64,000 bases of DNA, from positions 1 to 64,000 of the forward strand of contig NZ_CP034073.1 of NCBI RefSeq assembly GCF_003855155.1. Reading direction: 5' to 3'. The notes beneath the pieces are model-generated. The model had not been told where the DNA came from. It did not search any database and saw only the letters and a list, made by a program, of their open reading frames with translations. The stretch's first letter is position 1; each line of letters begins with the position of its first letter. A program made the translations under genes and the position numbers. Below are positions 8,296 to 17,599 of this stretch, in pieces. The stretch is from Shewanella psychromarinicola. GTDB taxonomy: Bacteria > Pseudomonadota > Gammaproteobacteria > Enterobacterales > Shewanellaceae.

Positions 8296-9537
8296 GTGTT
8301 TATGACTGCAACCAACCCAGCTTTAGTGCCAGATATTGGCTCTGCTAGCCACTCAATCAATGAGCCAACACCCGAGCCATGTCCGTTGACAGCGGCCCAG
8401 CTTGATGTGCTCAATCGCCAAATAAAGCTATGGGGTAAAGAGCTTGGCTTTGCCCATATTGGCGTCGCAGATATTGACTTAAGCCAACATGAGACAATAT
8501 TACAAGATTGGTTAGACAAGGGTTATCACGGTGATATGGCTTATATGGCCGCGCACGGAATGATGCGCGCGCGACCCGCTGAACTGCATCCCGGAACCAT
8601 TAGAGTGATTTGTGCTCGGATGGACTATCTTCCCCCTGATGCGGGTTTTGCCAGTAATTTAACCGACCCCAATCTGGGCTATATTTCTCGCTACGCCGGT
8701 GGGCGTGACTATCATAAATTAATCCGTCAACGGCTTAAAAAACTCGGTGATAAAATTAACCAGTATTGCCAACAACTCGACTTTGGCGCGACTGATTTTA
8801 GACCCGTTGTCGATTCAGCGCCTATTTTAGAGCGTCCATTAGCCGACAAAGCGGGGCTAGGCTGGACAGGAAAACACTCGTTACTGTTACATCCTGATGC
8901 GGGAAGCTGGTTTTTCCTTGGCGAGTTATTAATTAACTTACCGTTACCATTAGACATACCAATCGAAGAAGGCTGCAATACTTGTGTCGCCTGCATAAAG
9001 TCATGCCCGACCGATGCCATTGTAGCGCCCTATGTTGTCGATGCTAAGCGGTGTATCTCTTATTTAACGATTGAATTAAAAGGCGCTATCCCAGAAGAGT
9101 TTCGCCCACTAATGGGCAATCGTATTTATGGCTGTGATGACTGTCAGCTAGTGTGCCCAGTCAATGCTAAAGCACCACTGACCCAAGAGACAGATTTCCA
9201 CACTCGCAGCGCCCTTATTCAACCTGATTTACTGACCTTATTTGCTTGGTCTGAAACTTATTTTCTCAGCCAAACAGAAGGCAGTGCGCTGCGCCGAATG
9301 GGCCATAAACGTTGGTTACGTAATATCGCGATTGCATTAGGTAACGCCCCTGCTAATCCAGCTATTATTACTGCATTAGAGCAACGTAAACACAGTGAAG
9401 AAGTGGATGATATGGTACTTGAACATATTGAATGGGCATTAGGACAACAAATACAAAAAGCGCCACAATCGGCGCTTTCACGTAAAACTCAACGAGTGAT
9501 CAGATCAATACAAAAGGGTTTACCCAGAGACGCATAA
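8296..9537 (+). CDS. queG: Epoxyqueuosine reductase QueG
   Basis: Catalyses the last step of queuosine synthesis, reducing epoxyqueuosine in the tRNA wobble position with cobalamin and two 4Fe-4S clusters. 413 residues, slightly longer than the E. coli protein because of an N-terminal extension of about 35. Seen: the DUF1730 region with MDYLPPD and RYAGGRDYHKLIRQRLK, the DSAPILERPLADKAGLGW motif, and two cluster motifs, CNTCVACIKSCP (about 227) and CDDCQLVCP (about 277). A HEAT-like tail follows. GTG at 8296 or ATG at 8302 may be the start; neither has a good ribosome site. Near its 3' end (9456-9477) a GCGCC/GGCGC hairpin lies inside the coding region. Confidence 0.93.
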   Translation: MFMTATNPALVPDIGSASHSINEPTPEPCPLTAAQLDVLNRQIKLWGKELGFAHIGVADIDLSQHETILQDWLDKGYHGDMAYMAAHGMMRARPAELHPGTIRVICARMDYLPPDAGFASNLTDPNLGYISRYAGGRDYHKLIRQRLKKLGDKINQYCQQLDFGATDFRPVVDSAPILERPLADKAGLGWTGKHSLLLHPDAGSWFFLGELLINLPLPLDIPIEEGCNTCVACIKSCPTDAIVAPYVVDAKRCISYLTIELKGAIPEEFRPLMGNRIYGCDDCQLVCPVNAKAPLTQETDFHTRSALIQPDLLTLFAWSETYFLSQTEGSALRRMGHKRWLRNIAIALGNAPANPAIITALEQRKHSEEVDDMVLEHIEWALGQQIQKAPQSALSRKTQRVIRSIQKGLPRDA

Positions 9538-9549
9538 ACTAAAAAGCCC

Positions 9550-9762
9550 CTAAGCATTAGAGTCTAAGGTAAAACCCACTTTAACGGTTACTTGCCAATG
9601 AGCAATTAAGCCTTCTTCTAAGTGGCCACGGGTTTCGATAACTTGAAACCAGCGCAAATGTAGTAAACTTTTATTGGCTTCTGCAATCGCATTTTTGACC
9701 GCCTCATCTGAACTGATTGGTGATGACCCGACCAGTTCAATCACTTTATAAGTGTGGCTCAT
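9550..9762 (-). CDS. Dodecin (flavin-binding small protein)
   Basis: A 70-residue protein of the dodecin (DUF1458) family, which forms hollow dodecamers that bind and buffer flavins. It opens [14 protein letters not shown], has the helix [15 protein letters not shown], Trp38 in LRWFQV and Gln57 in [10 protein letters not shown], the positions that sandwich and hydrogen-bond the isoalloxazine ring in known dodecins. The ATG at 9762 has a clear AGGAG seven bases upstream, so the longer upstream frame is not used. It is convergent with queG (13 bases between stops). Confidence 0.92.
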   Translation of the reverse strand: MSHTYKVIELVGSSPISSDEAVKNAIAEANKSLLHLRWFQVIETRGHLEEGLIAHWQVTVKVGFTLDSNA

Positions 9763-9977
9763 GATAACTCCTATTGTCAGCTGAACATCCTTACTTTTAT
9801 TGTAGTCAATAATGGCCCAACTCACACATTATCGATGAAGGACCAATGAAACCACCGTTACTACACTCAGCGGTCAACAACTGAGCACTGCAACGAAGTC
9901 TGCATTAAACCGCTCAGACGACTTCAGTAAAGCGACTATTAATCAGATGGATATCTATCAGGCTTATATCATGCCAA

Positions 9978-12269
9978 TTAAGATAAACGCCTAAGCACTT
10001 TAGCCGCTGCAATCATATTCCGCAGCGCTGGCTCAACCTCATCCCAGGTACGGGTTTTTAAACCACAATCAGGATTAACCCATAACTGTTTCACCGGCAC
10101 CTTTTGCGACGCTTTAGTCATTAAGTCGACCATTTCATCAACGGTTGGAATATTCGGCGAATGAATGTCATACACACCGGGACCAATTTCATTAGGATAA
10201 TGAAAATCTTCAAAGGCACTCAGTAGCTCCATACGCGAACGTGACGTCTCAATGGTGATGACATCTGCATCCATCGCCGCTATGGCATTAATGGTGTCAT
10301 TAAACTCGCTGTAACACATGTGTGTATGGATTTGAGTTGCATCTTCAACACCTGCAGCCGATAACTTAAACGCATCCACCGCCCAGGTTAAATAATCTGC
10401 CCATTGGCTTTGTTTAATCGGTAAACCTTCACGAAATGCTGGCTCATCAATTTGAATAATGCCAATACCTGCGCTTTCTAAATCGACCACTTCGTCACGT
10501 ACTGCTAATGCAAGTTGGTTGGCAATATCTTTACGAGGAATATCTTCACGAGCGAACGACCAATGTAAAATGGTCACCGGACCCGTTAGCATGCCTTTAA
10601 CGGGCTTGTCGGTTAAGCTTTGCGCATAGGTAGCCCAGTCGACCGTCATTGGTTTTGGACGAGACACATCGCCATAAATTAACGGTGGCTTAACGCAACG
10701 AGAACCATAACTTTGCACCCAACCAAATTGAGTAAACCCAACACCGTCTAATTGTTCACCAAAATACTCCACCATGTCATTACGCTCAGCTTCGCCGTGG
10801 ACTAGCACGTCGAGACCCAATTTAAGTTGACGAGAAATGGTGTCTTGAGTAACTTGCTCAAGCTGTGATCGGTAATCATTGTCATTGATTTCGCCTTTAC
10901 GCCAGCGACTGCGTAACCCCCGAATGGCTGGCGTTTGCGGAAATGAACCTATGGTGGTTGTGGGTAATAATGGCAGCGCTAACTTTTGTTGTTGGGCAAT
11001 GATACGGCGGGCAAATGGACTGTCACGTTCAAAATCATCAGCGGTTAACTGCGACACACGTTCAACAACCTGTTGATTAGCTGCTGCAGCTTTTGCCAAG
11101 CGGCGTTGCTGGCAACGATCAATAATCGCTTGGCTAGTTGCTGAACCTTGCCCAACGATTAATTGATAAATTTCGTTAAGTTCAAATAATTTTTGTTTCG
11201 CAAAAGCTAATTGGCCAAGTAATGGCGTAATTAATTGGCTTTCAACCTCGACATCCACAGGACAATGCAACAATGAACATGAAGGTGTAATCCACAAACG
11301 ATCGCCTAACCTGGTCGCTAATTCGGTCACTTTATCAGCAATCAAATCAACATCAGCAGCCCACACATTGCGACCATTAACCACCCCAATAGAAAGTACC
11401 TGTTGACTAGAAAGCGCATTAACAAACACATCAAGCTGTTCTGGCGCGCTGACTAAATCAAGATGTAGCCCCTCAACCGGTAATGCACTCACCAATGCTT
11501 GATGATGGGCAATAGAACCGTAATAACTGGCGAGTAAAATATTTAAAGATGCTGGCTTTTGTTGCGCTAACGTTTGATAACTTTGACGAATAGCTTGCTG
11601 CCACTCATCGGTTAAGTCTGCCGCTAATACCGGTTCATCAAATTGCACCCAACTCACACCTTGGGCTGCAAAACGAGACAAAATTTGCTGATAAGCAACC
11701 AGTAACGGCGGTAATAACACCAACTTATTAAACTCAGTGAGGCTTTTAGATAAGTATAAATACGTCACTGGACCGAGCAGCACAGGTTTTGCTTGATGAC
11801 CTAATTGCTGCGCTTCTGTAACATCATCAAACAGTTGGTCGTAGGCTATTTCGAACGCTTGATCAGCGCTCAATTCTGGCACTTGATAATGGTAGTTAGT
11901 ATTAAAAAACTTGGTCATTTCTGCCGCACACGCATGTTGGCCGGTTTGCGAACGGCCACGAGCCACGCGAAATAAGGTGTCAATATCGACAGGGGCTTGG
12001 CTGCCATCAGCTTGAGTGACCCGATGACGAGCGGGGATCACATTTAAGGTCGCACTCAGGGTTAACACTTGGTCATAATAAGCAAAATCCCCTACAGGCA
12101 GTAATTCAACACCTGCATCTGCTTGCCACTGCCAATGGGTGCGTTTTAATTCACAGGCAACGTTTTTCAACTCCGTTAATGTGGCTTCACTGCGCCAATA
12201 GCGCTCTAAAGCAAACTTCAATTCACGCTGACGTCCTATGCGAGGAAATCCTAAACTTGAAATTTTCAT
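9978..12269 (-). CDS. metE: Cobalamin-independent methionine synthase MetE
   Basis: Transfers the methyl group of 5-methyltetrahydrofolate (polyglutamate) to homocysteine. 763 residues from ATG 12269 (MKISSLGFPRIGRQRELKFA), matching the usual ~755-765. AAGG lies before this ATG, and an in-frame ATG eight codons upstream is less likely. Seen: the N-terminal barrel with PRIGRQRELK, the C-terminal barrel with TIGSFPQTPAIR, zinc-site elements IHTHMCYSEF and NPDCGLKTR, and VHGEAERNDMVEYFGEQL. Divergent from metR, with MetJ- and MetR-type sites in the shared 150-base intergenic region, so it is repressed by S-adenosylmethionine (MetJ) and activated by MetR with homocysteine, by analogy with E. coli. 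Confidence 0.97.
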   Translation of the reverse strand: MKISSLGFPRIGRQRELKFALERYWRSEATLTELKNVACELKRTHWQWQADAGVELLPVGDFAYYDQVLTLSATLNVIPARHRVTQADGSQAPVDIDTLFRVARGRSQTGQHACAAEMTKFFNTNYHYQVPELSADQAFEIAYDQLFDDVTEAQQLGHQAKPVLLGPVTYLYLSKSLTEFNKLVLLPPLLVAYQQILSRFAAQGVSWVQFDEPVLAADLTDEWQQAIRQSYQTLAQQKPASLNILLASYYGSIAHHQALVSALPVEGLHLDLVSAPEQLDVFVNALSSQQVLSIGVVNGRNVWAADVDLIADKVTELATRLGDRLWITPSCSLLHCPVDVEVESQLITPLLGQLAFAKQKLFELNEIYQLIVGQGSATSQAIIDRCQQRRLAKAAAANQQVVERVSQLTADDFERDSPFARRIIAQQQKLALPLLPTTTIGSFPQTPAIRGLRSRWRKGEINDNDYRSQLEQVTQDTISRQLKLGLDVLVHGEAERNDMVEYFGEQLDGVGFTQFGWVQSYGSRCVKPPLIYGDVSRPKPMTVDWATYAQSLTDKPVKGMLTGPVTILHWSFAREDIPRKDIANQLALAVRDEVVDLESAGIGIIQIDEPAFREGLPIKQSQWADYLTWAVDAFKLSAAGVEDATQIHTHMCYSEFNDTINAIAAMDADVITIETSRSRMELLSAFEDFHYPNEIGPGVYDIHSPNIPTVDEMVDLMTKASQKVPVKQLWVNPDCGLKTRTWDEVEPALRNMIAAAKVLRRLS

Positions 12270-12325
12270 ACTGCTTGCCTTTTCGTTAAGCAAAAATTTA
12301 TACCATTTATGCAGAAAACCTGCAT

Positions 12326-12349
12326 AGGCGTCTGGACGTCTAGAAGTTT
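12326..12349. promoter_or_regulatory. Tandem met boxes (MetJ operator)
   Basis: Three contiguous 8-base boxes, AGGCGTCT, GGACGTCT and AGAAGTTT, resemble the MetJ consensus AGACGTCT with 7, 7 and 5 matches. They lie between metE and metR, 57-80 bases upstream of the metE start. MetJ binds such boxes as cooperative dimers. Confidence 0.8.
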
Positions 12350-12375
12350 ATTGTGTTATTCTGTTGTCAAGCAAT

Positions 12376-12388
12376 CGAATTGATTTCA
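12376..12388. promoter_or_regulatory. Candidate MetR binding site
   Basis: CGAATTGATTTCA matches the MetR dyad TGAA-N5-TTCA in all but the first base. It lies between the divergent metE and metR genes, 34 bases before the metR start, where MetR would both activate metE and control itself. Confidence 0.55.
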
Positions 12389-12422
12389 TCAAATAGTTGA
12401 GCAAGATTCATGTGGAGAGAAA

Positions 12423-13328
12423 ATGATAGAGCTTAGACACCTTCGTACCCTGATGGCGTTAAAAGAAAGTGGCAGTTTAGCGGGTGCGGCTAAAAAACGG
12501 TTTGTCACCCAGTCGGCGCTTTCTCATCAAATAAAAGAGTTAGAGACACGGATTAACTCAAGTATTTTTGTTCGTAAGAGTAAGCCGTTAACCTTTACTC
12601 ATGAAGGCTCACGTCTGCTAAATTTAGCGGAAGAAATCTTACCGAAAGTGATTGCAACCGAGTCGGATCTTAAACGCGGTTTAGAGGGTGAAAGCCAACA
12701 GCTTAAGCTCGGCATTGAATGCCATAGTTGTTTTCGTTGGTTAATGCCTGTTATTGAGCAATTTAAACAACATGCGCCAGCGGCTCAAATTGATATTTCA
12801 AGTCGGCATTTATTTGATTCACTCAATGCATTGCAGACGGGGAGTTTAGACATAGTGCTAACCTCAGATCCAGTGCCGGGACACAGTGTCGCTTACCAGC
12901 ATCTATTTGATTTTGAAGTTAAATTAATTGTAGCCAGTGATAACACCTTAGCGGCACAAGCGTTTGTAACGCCAGCCCAATTGGCAAAGCAAACCTTAAT
13001 TAGTTACCCCGTGCCGTTAGCGCGCTTAGATATATACAAACACTTTTTAGAGCCCGCGGGTATTGAACCTGGCGAGCAAAAGCAATGTGATTTAACCTCA
13101 ATGCTATTGCAGCGTGTTGCCTGTAATGACGGCATAGCAACCCTGCCAACTTGGTCTATCAGAGAAAGTCAGGGGCTGAATCTTACTGCGGTTAAATTAG
13201 GGGCAGAAGGACTAAAGCGTCCATTGTTTGGTGCTTATCGCCGCGATGCCACTAATGCAAATTTAATCCAAAAGTGGCTCGAACTTGTAGCAAATGAAGG
13301 CATAATACTACAGCGGGTTGATCAGTAA
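12423..13328 (+). CDS. metR: LysR-type regulator MetR
   Basis: 301-residue LysR-family activator of methionine genes. N-terminal winged helix (residues 1-60) with IELRHLRTLMALKESGSLAG and TQSALSHQIKELE, then the effector domain containing GIECHSCFRWLMP, typical of MetR (homocysteine-binding). Divergent orientation from metE is the classical arrangement. The ATG has GGAGAG eight bases upstream (TGTGGAGAGAAAATG). Its last 21 bases overlap the 3' end of the convergent HDOD gene. Confidence 0.95.
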   Translation: MIELRHLRTLMALKESGSLAGAAKKRFVTQSALSHQIKELETRINSSIFVRKSKPLTFTHEGSRLLNLAEEILPKVIATESDLKRGLEGESQQLKLGIECHSCFRWLMPVIEQFKQHAPAAQIDISSRHLFDSLNALQTGSLDIVLTSDPVPGHSVAYQHLFDFEVKLIVASDNTLAAQAFVTPAQLAKQTLISYPVPLARLDIYKHFLEPAGIEPGEQKQCDLTSMLLQRVACNDGIATLPTWSIRESQGLNLTAVKLGAEGLKRPLFGAYRRDATNANLIQKWLELVANEGIILQRVDQ

Positions 13329-14048
13329 TTGTCGTTTAGATAACACGCGTCGAAGCACAAGTCCTGGAGAATCAGGGTTTTGTGTTTGGCGTAAGTTATG
13401 GGCAATTAAAAATTCATCGCGTAAATCATCATCCAAACCTAATGACTCAAATGCATCAAGTGATAACTGTTGTTGTTGCTTATCAATCAGTGATTTTATT
13501 ACTGTCAATGATACGGGCCGAGATAACTCAGCATTTAAATAAGCAAAAGCCGTTAGCGCAATCACCTGACCAAACACACTAAATAGTGCTAATGTTTGCA
13601 TTTCATCCGCATCAATTTTAGTTCCAACACCGATTTTATTATCTTCACGTAACTGTACTATACAATCCATCGCGATCATTTCATTTAAGGCCCAATAGCC
13701 TTGGACTAATTTTTTGTACGGTTCTAAAAGCTCATCAAGCCGTTCTTTAAGATAAAACGAAAACGCATAACGATAGATGTTCACTTGGCCTAAACGGATT
13801 AAGGCATCCTTGACACTTCGGCTTTTGCTCGATATCACCCCTGCTGTTTGTGCGGTATTACTGCGCAACAACAAATGGGCTGCCAACGCAGGGTCGGCAG
13901 ACACTGTGTCGATAACAACTCTAATATCAGCTTCGTTAATCAGGGCTTTTTTTAATGGAAGTAATATGCCACGACGACCAATGACCTGTTCTTCATTGCC
14001 AATAATAGCTTGAACTTGAGTAAAAACTTGTTGCTCAAGATTAGTCAT
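13308..14048 (-). CDS. HDOD-domain protein
   Basis: 246 residues, soluble. The N-terminal half shows HDOD-type features: VVIDTVSADPALAAHLLLRSN, then SVKDALIRLGQVNIYRYAFSF, which matches the usual I-x-x-A-I-x-x-L-G pattern. HDOD proteins are catalytically dead relatives of HD phosphohydrolases and often work in signalling. No HD pair is visible, as expected. Convergent with metR with a 21-base overlap of coding ends, and separated from the downstream TonB receptor by a terminator. Partner and signal are unknown. Confidence 0.8.
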   Translation of the reverse strand: MTNLEQQVFTQVQAIIGNEEQVIGRRGILLPLKKALINEADIRVVIDTVSADPALAAHLLLRSNTAQTAGVISSKSRSVKDALIRLGQVNIYRYAFSFYLKERLDELLEPYKKLVQGYWALNEMIAMDCIVQLREDNKIGVGTKIDADEMQTLALFSVFGQVIALTAFAYLNAELSRPVSLTVIKSLIDKQQQQLSLDAFESLGLDDDLRDEFLIAHNLRQTQNPDSPGLVLRRVLSKRQLLINPL

Positions 14049-14110
14049 ATCTATCGATTACCTTTTTTAGAATAAACACGCTATAAATTAATTTAACGAT
14101 ATATTAAAAC

Positions 14111-14138
14111 GAAAGCCAGTAATAGTTTACTGGCTTTT
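14111..14138 (-). terminator. Terminator of the TonB receptor gene
   Basis: AAAGCCAGTAA, TAGT, TTACTGGCTTT forms a strong stem. On the minus strand it is followed by a T-containing tract and lies 30 bases after the receptor stop. Confidence 0.85.
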
Positions 14139-14167
14139 ATGGGTAACTATTTATTAAGCCAAATTAT

Positions 14168-16147
14168 CTAGAAACGATAACCCGCAGTCAGTCTAATTGA
14201 GCGACCCGTACCAGAATAATAACCACTGCCAAACGCAGAGTAATAACCGGTACCAACATAGTCTTCATCAAGTAAGTTATCAACACGTAAACTGCCATTC
14301 CAACCAGCATGAGCATAGTTTAATGCAAGGTTGGTTAGCACGTAGTGGTCTAACTTATCACCGATATTACTGTTATCGCCTTCCATGTAGCGCTCACCCG
14401 TATAAACACCTTCAACAAATGCTTGCCAATGATCGGCAAAGTCATAGCTCATGTAAGCCTTACCCGAATGCTCAGCCACCCAAGATAACGCTTTGCCGTC
14501 GTTTTCACCTTGAGTGAACTCTGCATCAATATAGTCGTACGAAGCACCTAGCAGCCAGTCATTTGATAACTGCACATCATAAGCAGTGCTCACCCCAAAA
14601 CGACGAGATTGATCCGCATTAACGTTCGCGCCACCACCATAAGGGCCGTCAGTTCTTCCGCCTTCATAAACAATCTCATCTTCTAACTCAAGTTGATAAG
14701 CATTGATTTTTAACGTTTGAGTGGCGGTAGTATAGTCCCAACCCGCTTCGTAAGAGCGGCCAGTTTGTGGATCTAAACCTTGTACCGTCAGCGGCGTAAA
14801 GGCTTGTTCATCTACTTTTGCAAAGCGGAAGTTATCATTGGCACGGACATAAAAACGATTTTCACTGCTTGGGCGATAGTTAAATCCTAACTCAAATGCA
14901 TGCGCGTCGTTATCGATTTCAATACGGTTAGGATAAAGTAATTGGTCGTATAAATCGTCTGTTACTTCTGAATAACGCCCCCCGACGACATAGGATAATG
15001 TCGGCGAAATAGGTACCGATGCTTGCACATAGGCGCTGCTTTGTTGTTGTTCATTATTACGTTGAATATAAAGCGTATCAAAATCGGCTTCACCTTTGCT
15101 GACATCAATACCTGCAACAAAATTTAAATCACCGCGATCTAAATGATAATTGGCGCTAGCTTTAGGTGAAAAACTCAATAATTCACGTTCAATTCGCCCT
15201 GCACCGCCGAACAACACGCTGGTCGTTAACGAGTCTGAATAGGTTAAATCCGCGCCTAAGGCCCAAATATTATTTAACTGATATTGATAACCACTTCGCA
15301 GTGCGGTGCTCATTTCATGAGAGTATTCGCCCTCAGAAAAAGCCGCGGCTTGGCGTGGATCGGCCTCATATTGTGCTAACGTGAGTGCACCCGGCGTTTT
15401 ACGATCGTTATCAAAATAATTAACTTCAACATAAAAATCTTCGTTAGCGGTTTGATACTGTACCCGACCTAAAATAGATCCGGTTTCATTATCATTATTG
15501 TCGCGGTAATTGTCGCTTTCTTTATAGCTTGCCGCTAAAAAATAACGCCATGCGTCGTTAATGGAACCTGAAATATCGCCTTTAGCTTCATAGGTATCAA
15601 AACTGCCGCCACTGACTTGTAAGCCACCACTAGTTTCTGTTGGTGCCTTAGTAATGATGTTAATAACGCCGCCAACCGCTTGGTCACCATACAACACCCC
15701 TGCACTACCGGTTAAAATCTCAACCCGCTCAACTAAGTTAAGCGGAATGGATTCAATACTCGGCGCAGCAATATCAATATTATTCAATCTGCGTCCATCA
15801 ACTAAAATCAGCGTGTTGTTGGCCGCTTGTGATGCAGAAAATCCGCGCATAGAAAATACGCTACCCGAATTATTATCCGACACCTGAATGCCAGACTGTC
15901 CACGTAATAAATCGGTTAAATTGGTGACTCCGCTCATTTGAATATCGGCGGCATCAATAACATTGACGTTGGCCGCAATGTTTAGTGGATTGGCAAGATT
16001 ACGCCCAATGACCACAATGGTTTCATCCATGCTGATAGCTGAAGACCCGGGGGATGTATCGGTTGACTCTGCCGCAATAGCATTAACCGTTGCCACACTG
16101 AAGACAGCACTTAATAGCAGTGCAATTTTTGTTGGTTTAGTACCCAT
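14168..16147 (-). CDS. TonB-dependent outer-membrane receptor, probable cobalamin/corrinoid importer (BtuB-like)
   Basis: 659 residues: signal peptide 1-25 (ending IAAES), a TonB-box-like DETIVVIG at about 42, a plug domain with LRGQSGIQV, GFSASQAANNTLILVDGRRL and VERVEILTGSAGVLYGDQAVGGVINIITK, then a 22-strand-type barrel ending in aromatic Phe (LTAGYRF). The family alone could import siderophores or corrinoids. The cobalamin riboswitch in its leader makes vitamin B12 or a relative the likely cargo. AGGAG sits 11 bases before the ATG. It is longer than E. coli BtuB (about 614), so I do not assign the symbol. No btuCDF genes are in the window. Confidence 0.88.
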   Translation of the reverse strand: MGTKPTKIALLLSAVFSVATVNAIAAESTDTSPGSSAISMDETIVVIGRNLANPLNIAANVNVIDAADIQMSGVTNLTDLLRGQSGIQVSDNNSGSVFSMRGFSASQAANNTLILVDGRRLNNIDIAAPSIESIPLNLVERVEILTGSAGVLYGDQAVGGVINIITKAPTETSGGLQVSGGSFDTYEAKGDISGSINDAWRYFLAASYKESDNYRDNNDNETGSILGRVQYQTANEDFYVEVNYFDNDRKTPGALTLAQYEADPRQAAAFSEGEYSHEMSTALRSGYQYQLNNIWALGADLTYSDSLTTSVLFGGAGRIERELLSFSPKASANYHLDRGDLNFVAGIDVSKGEADFDTLYIQRNNEQQQSSAYVQASVPISPTLSYVVGGRYSEVTDDLYDQLLYPNRIEIDNDAHAFELGFNYRPSSENRFYVRANDNFRFAKVDEQAFTPLTVQGLDPQTGRSYEAGWDYTTATQTLKINAYQLELEDEIVYEGGRTDGPYGGGANVNADQSRRFGVSTAYDVQLSNDWLLGASYDYIDAEFTQGENDGKALSWVAEHSGKAYMSYDFADHWQAFVEGVYTGERYMEGDNSNIGDKLDHYVLTNLALNYAHAGWNGSLRVDNLLDEDYVGTGYYSAFGSGYYSGTGRSIRLTAGYRF

Positions 16148-16299
16148 TTACCTTTAACTCCTGAAAGGAAAAATGGGGCAATAGCGCCGTAATATAGATA
16201 ACCACTGTCGCCCTAATCTCCTGAAAAAAATCGTCAGAATAAGTCAACAAGCAGTATCACATCACATTTCGAGATCTGCCCACCGAAATCATCGAAATC

Positions 16300-16495
16300 A
16301 CCTTTAAGGCCGGTCTCCGGACTGAGGTTGTGGCGTTATACCTATGGCATAACCCGCGCGAGTCTAGATGATTAACGCAACCCTGTTGCGCACCTGACTC
16401 TCACCAATCACCGTTGCGGGGGCAGTACCAGATTTACACTGGTTTCCCGATTATCTTGCTTTGGTCTATCGATCCACTGCAAGCACCGTAAAGAT
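16300..16495 (-). promoter_or_regulatory. Cobalamin (AdoCbl) riboswitch
   Basis: Read on the minus strand from 16495: a P1/P2 region with GGTGCTTGCAGTGGATCG, then GGGAAACCAGTGTAAATCTG followed by GTACTGCCCCCGCAACGGTG, then GAGAGTCAGGTGCGCAACAG, and finally CTCAGTCCGGAGACCGGCC. These are the conserved blocks of the cobalamin aptamer, including the B12-box-like part near its end. About 150 bases separate it from the receptor ATG. I cannot tell from sequence whether it acts on transcription or translation. The remaining stretch up to 16807 shows nothing else. Confidence 0.95.
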
Positions 16496-16807
16496 TGACT
16501 AACTAATCTCATCCCGGGCTAATAAGCCGAGTTGAGGTTAACGCTTGAAATAACGTGAGTTGAGGTTCAACCCATCATTAAAAATATCTGTTTCGTTATG
16601 CCAGCATTAGCATTTAGTACCCTAGTACCGTTTAATTATTGCTGACATCATAAAGTAATAACGCAGAGATTATAACGGATCCAAAGGTGAACTTGATACC
16701 AACAAAAGAGTAACCTGCAGATTATTCAGCTTGTAGAACAGTCAATTTGTTGGTTAGTGGCACCTAAGAGGGTTATCAACCATATGACACGGCGCTAGGA
16801 TTCGACG

Positions 16808-17473
16808 CTAGGGATACGTCATGAAGTCACGATAATTATCGATAGTGATAGGAGTCGTTTCGGTAGTAAACACGTCTGTTCGAATAGATTTATGGATTAG
16901 GTAGACATTTTCGTCATCACTTATTACAGAAAAATAGCCCATTTCGCCTTGTGGACGGCTGATATAAGACACATCTTCCACTGCTGAAGAGTGATGAATA
17001 TTAGGCATACTGGTGCAGCCTAATAAACCATGTACCGCTTCGAGCCCGTCAACTTCAGAACTGCCAAGCTGTTGATAAACAATTTTCCCTTGGCAATGTT
17101 GTTGATAAGTCGCCGCCATTGAATCTAAAAAACGTTCCGGCTCAACATCATTGGCTAACCCTTTAAACCCCTGCATGCAGACTAAACTAGACCAGTCATT
17201 TAATGACTCATTGGTTGGAATAAACTCAGCCATCGTCATGTCGCCACGTTTATCACTGAATGCAAGTTTCCAATCTAATGGCGGTAAAAAGCCGAACTTT
17301 GCAGACAAGGTTATGAGTTTCTGGACATCATCAGACATCACCATAACACCTGATGACTTATCAACGTCGCCAAATGCCATCTGTGCTGGAGGGGTAGCAG
17401 ATGCACTACTGGGGAACAGGAACATTATTCCTAAACACCCCGAGCAGCCTATAATTGCAGCAATCTTGTTCAT
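16808..17473 (-). CDS. Hypothetical exported protein
   Basis: 221 residues that I do not recognise. Residues 1-27 form a signal peptide (MNKIAAIIGCSGCLGIMFLF, cleavage likely after SSASA). The mature part is mixed alpha/beta and has three cysteines (SLVCMQGF, QHCQGK, GLLGCTSMP). Expected to be periplasmic, perhaps disulphide-bonded. The ATG follows ATAAGGATTCATTTGG, so the start is reasonable. It lies alone between the riboswitch region and the DUF3622 gene. An unknown-function periplasmic protein is all that can be supported. Confidence 0.65.
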   Translation of the reverse strand: MNKIAAIIGCSGCLGIMFLFPSSASATPPAQMAFGDVDKSSGVMVMSDDVQKLITLSAKFGFLPPLDWKLAFSDKRGDMTMAEFIPTNESLNDWSSLVCMQGFKGLANDVEPERFLDSMAATYQQHCQGKIVYQQLGSSEVDGLEAVHGLLGCTSMPNIHHSSAVEDVSYISRPQGEMGYFSVISDDENVYLIHKSIRTDVFTTETTPITIDNYRDFMTYP

Positions 17474-17599
17474 CCAAATGAATCCTTATTTGGTCAAGAT
17501 AGAGATAAGTTGATCAAAAATCATGCTAATTTAGTACGTCCTATCCTGAACATACAAAAATTGAAACTTATCTATAACCTATACATAGTGGGTAAAATA

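Noticed and set aside
10879..11076. Plus-strand frame inside metE
   Set aside because: Shadow of the metE reading frame with no ribosome site or recognisable domain; the same holds for opposite-strand frames within maeA, the TonB receptor, the nSTAND gene and the formate dehydrogenase.
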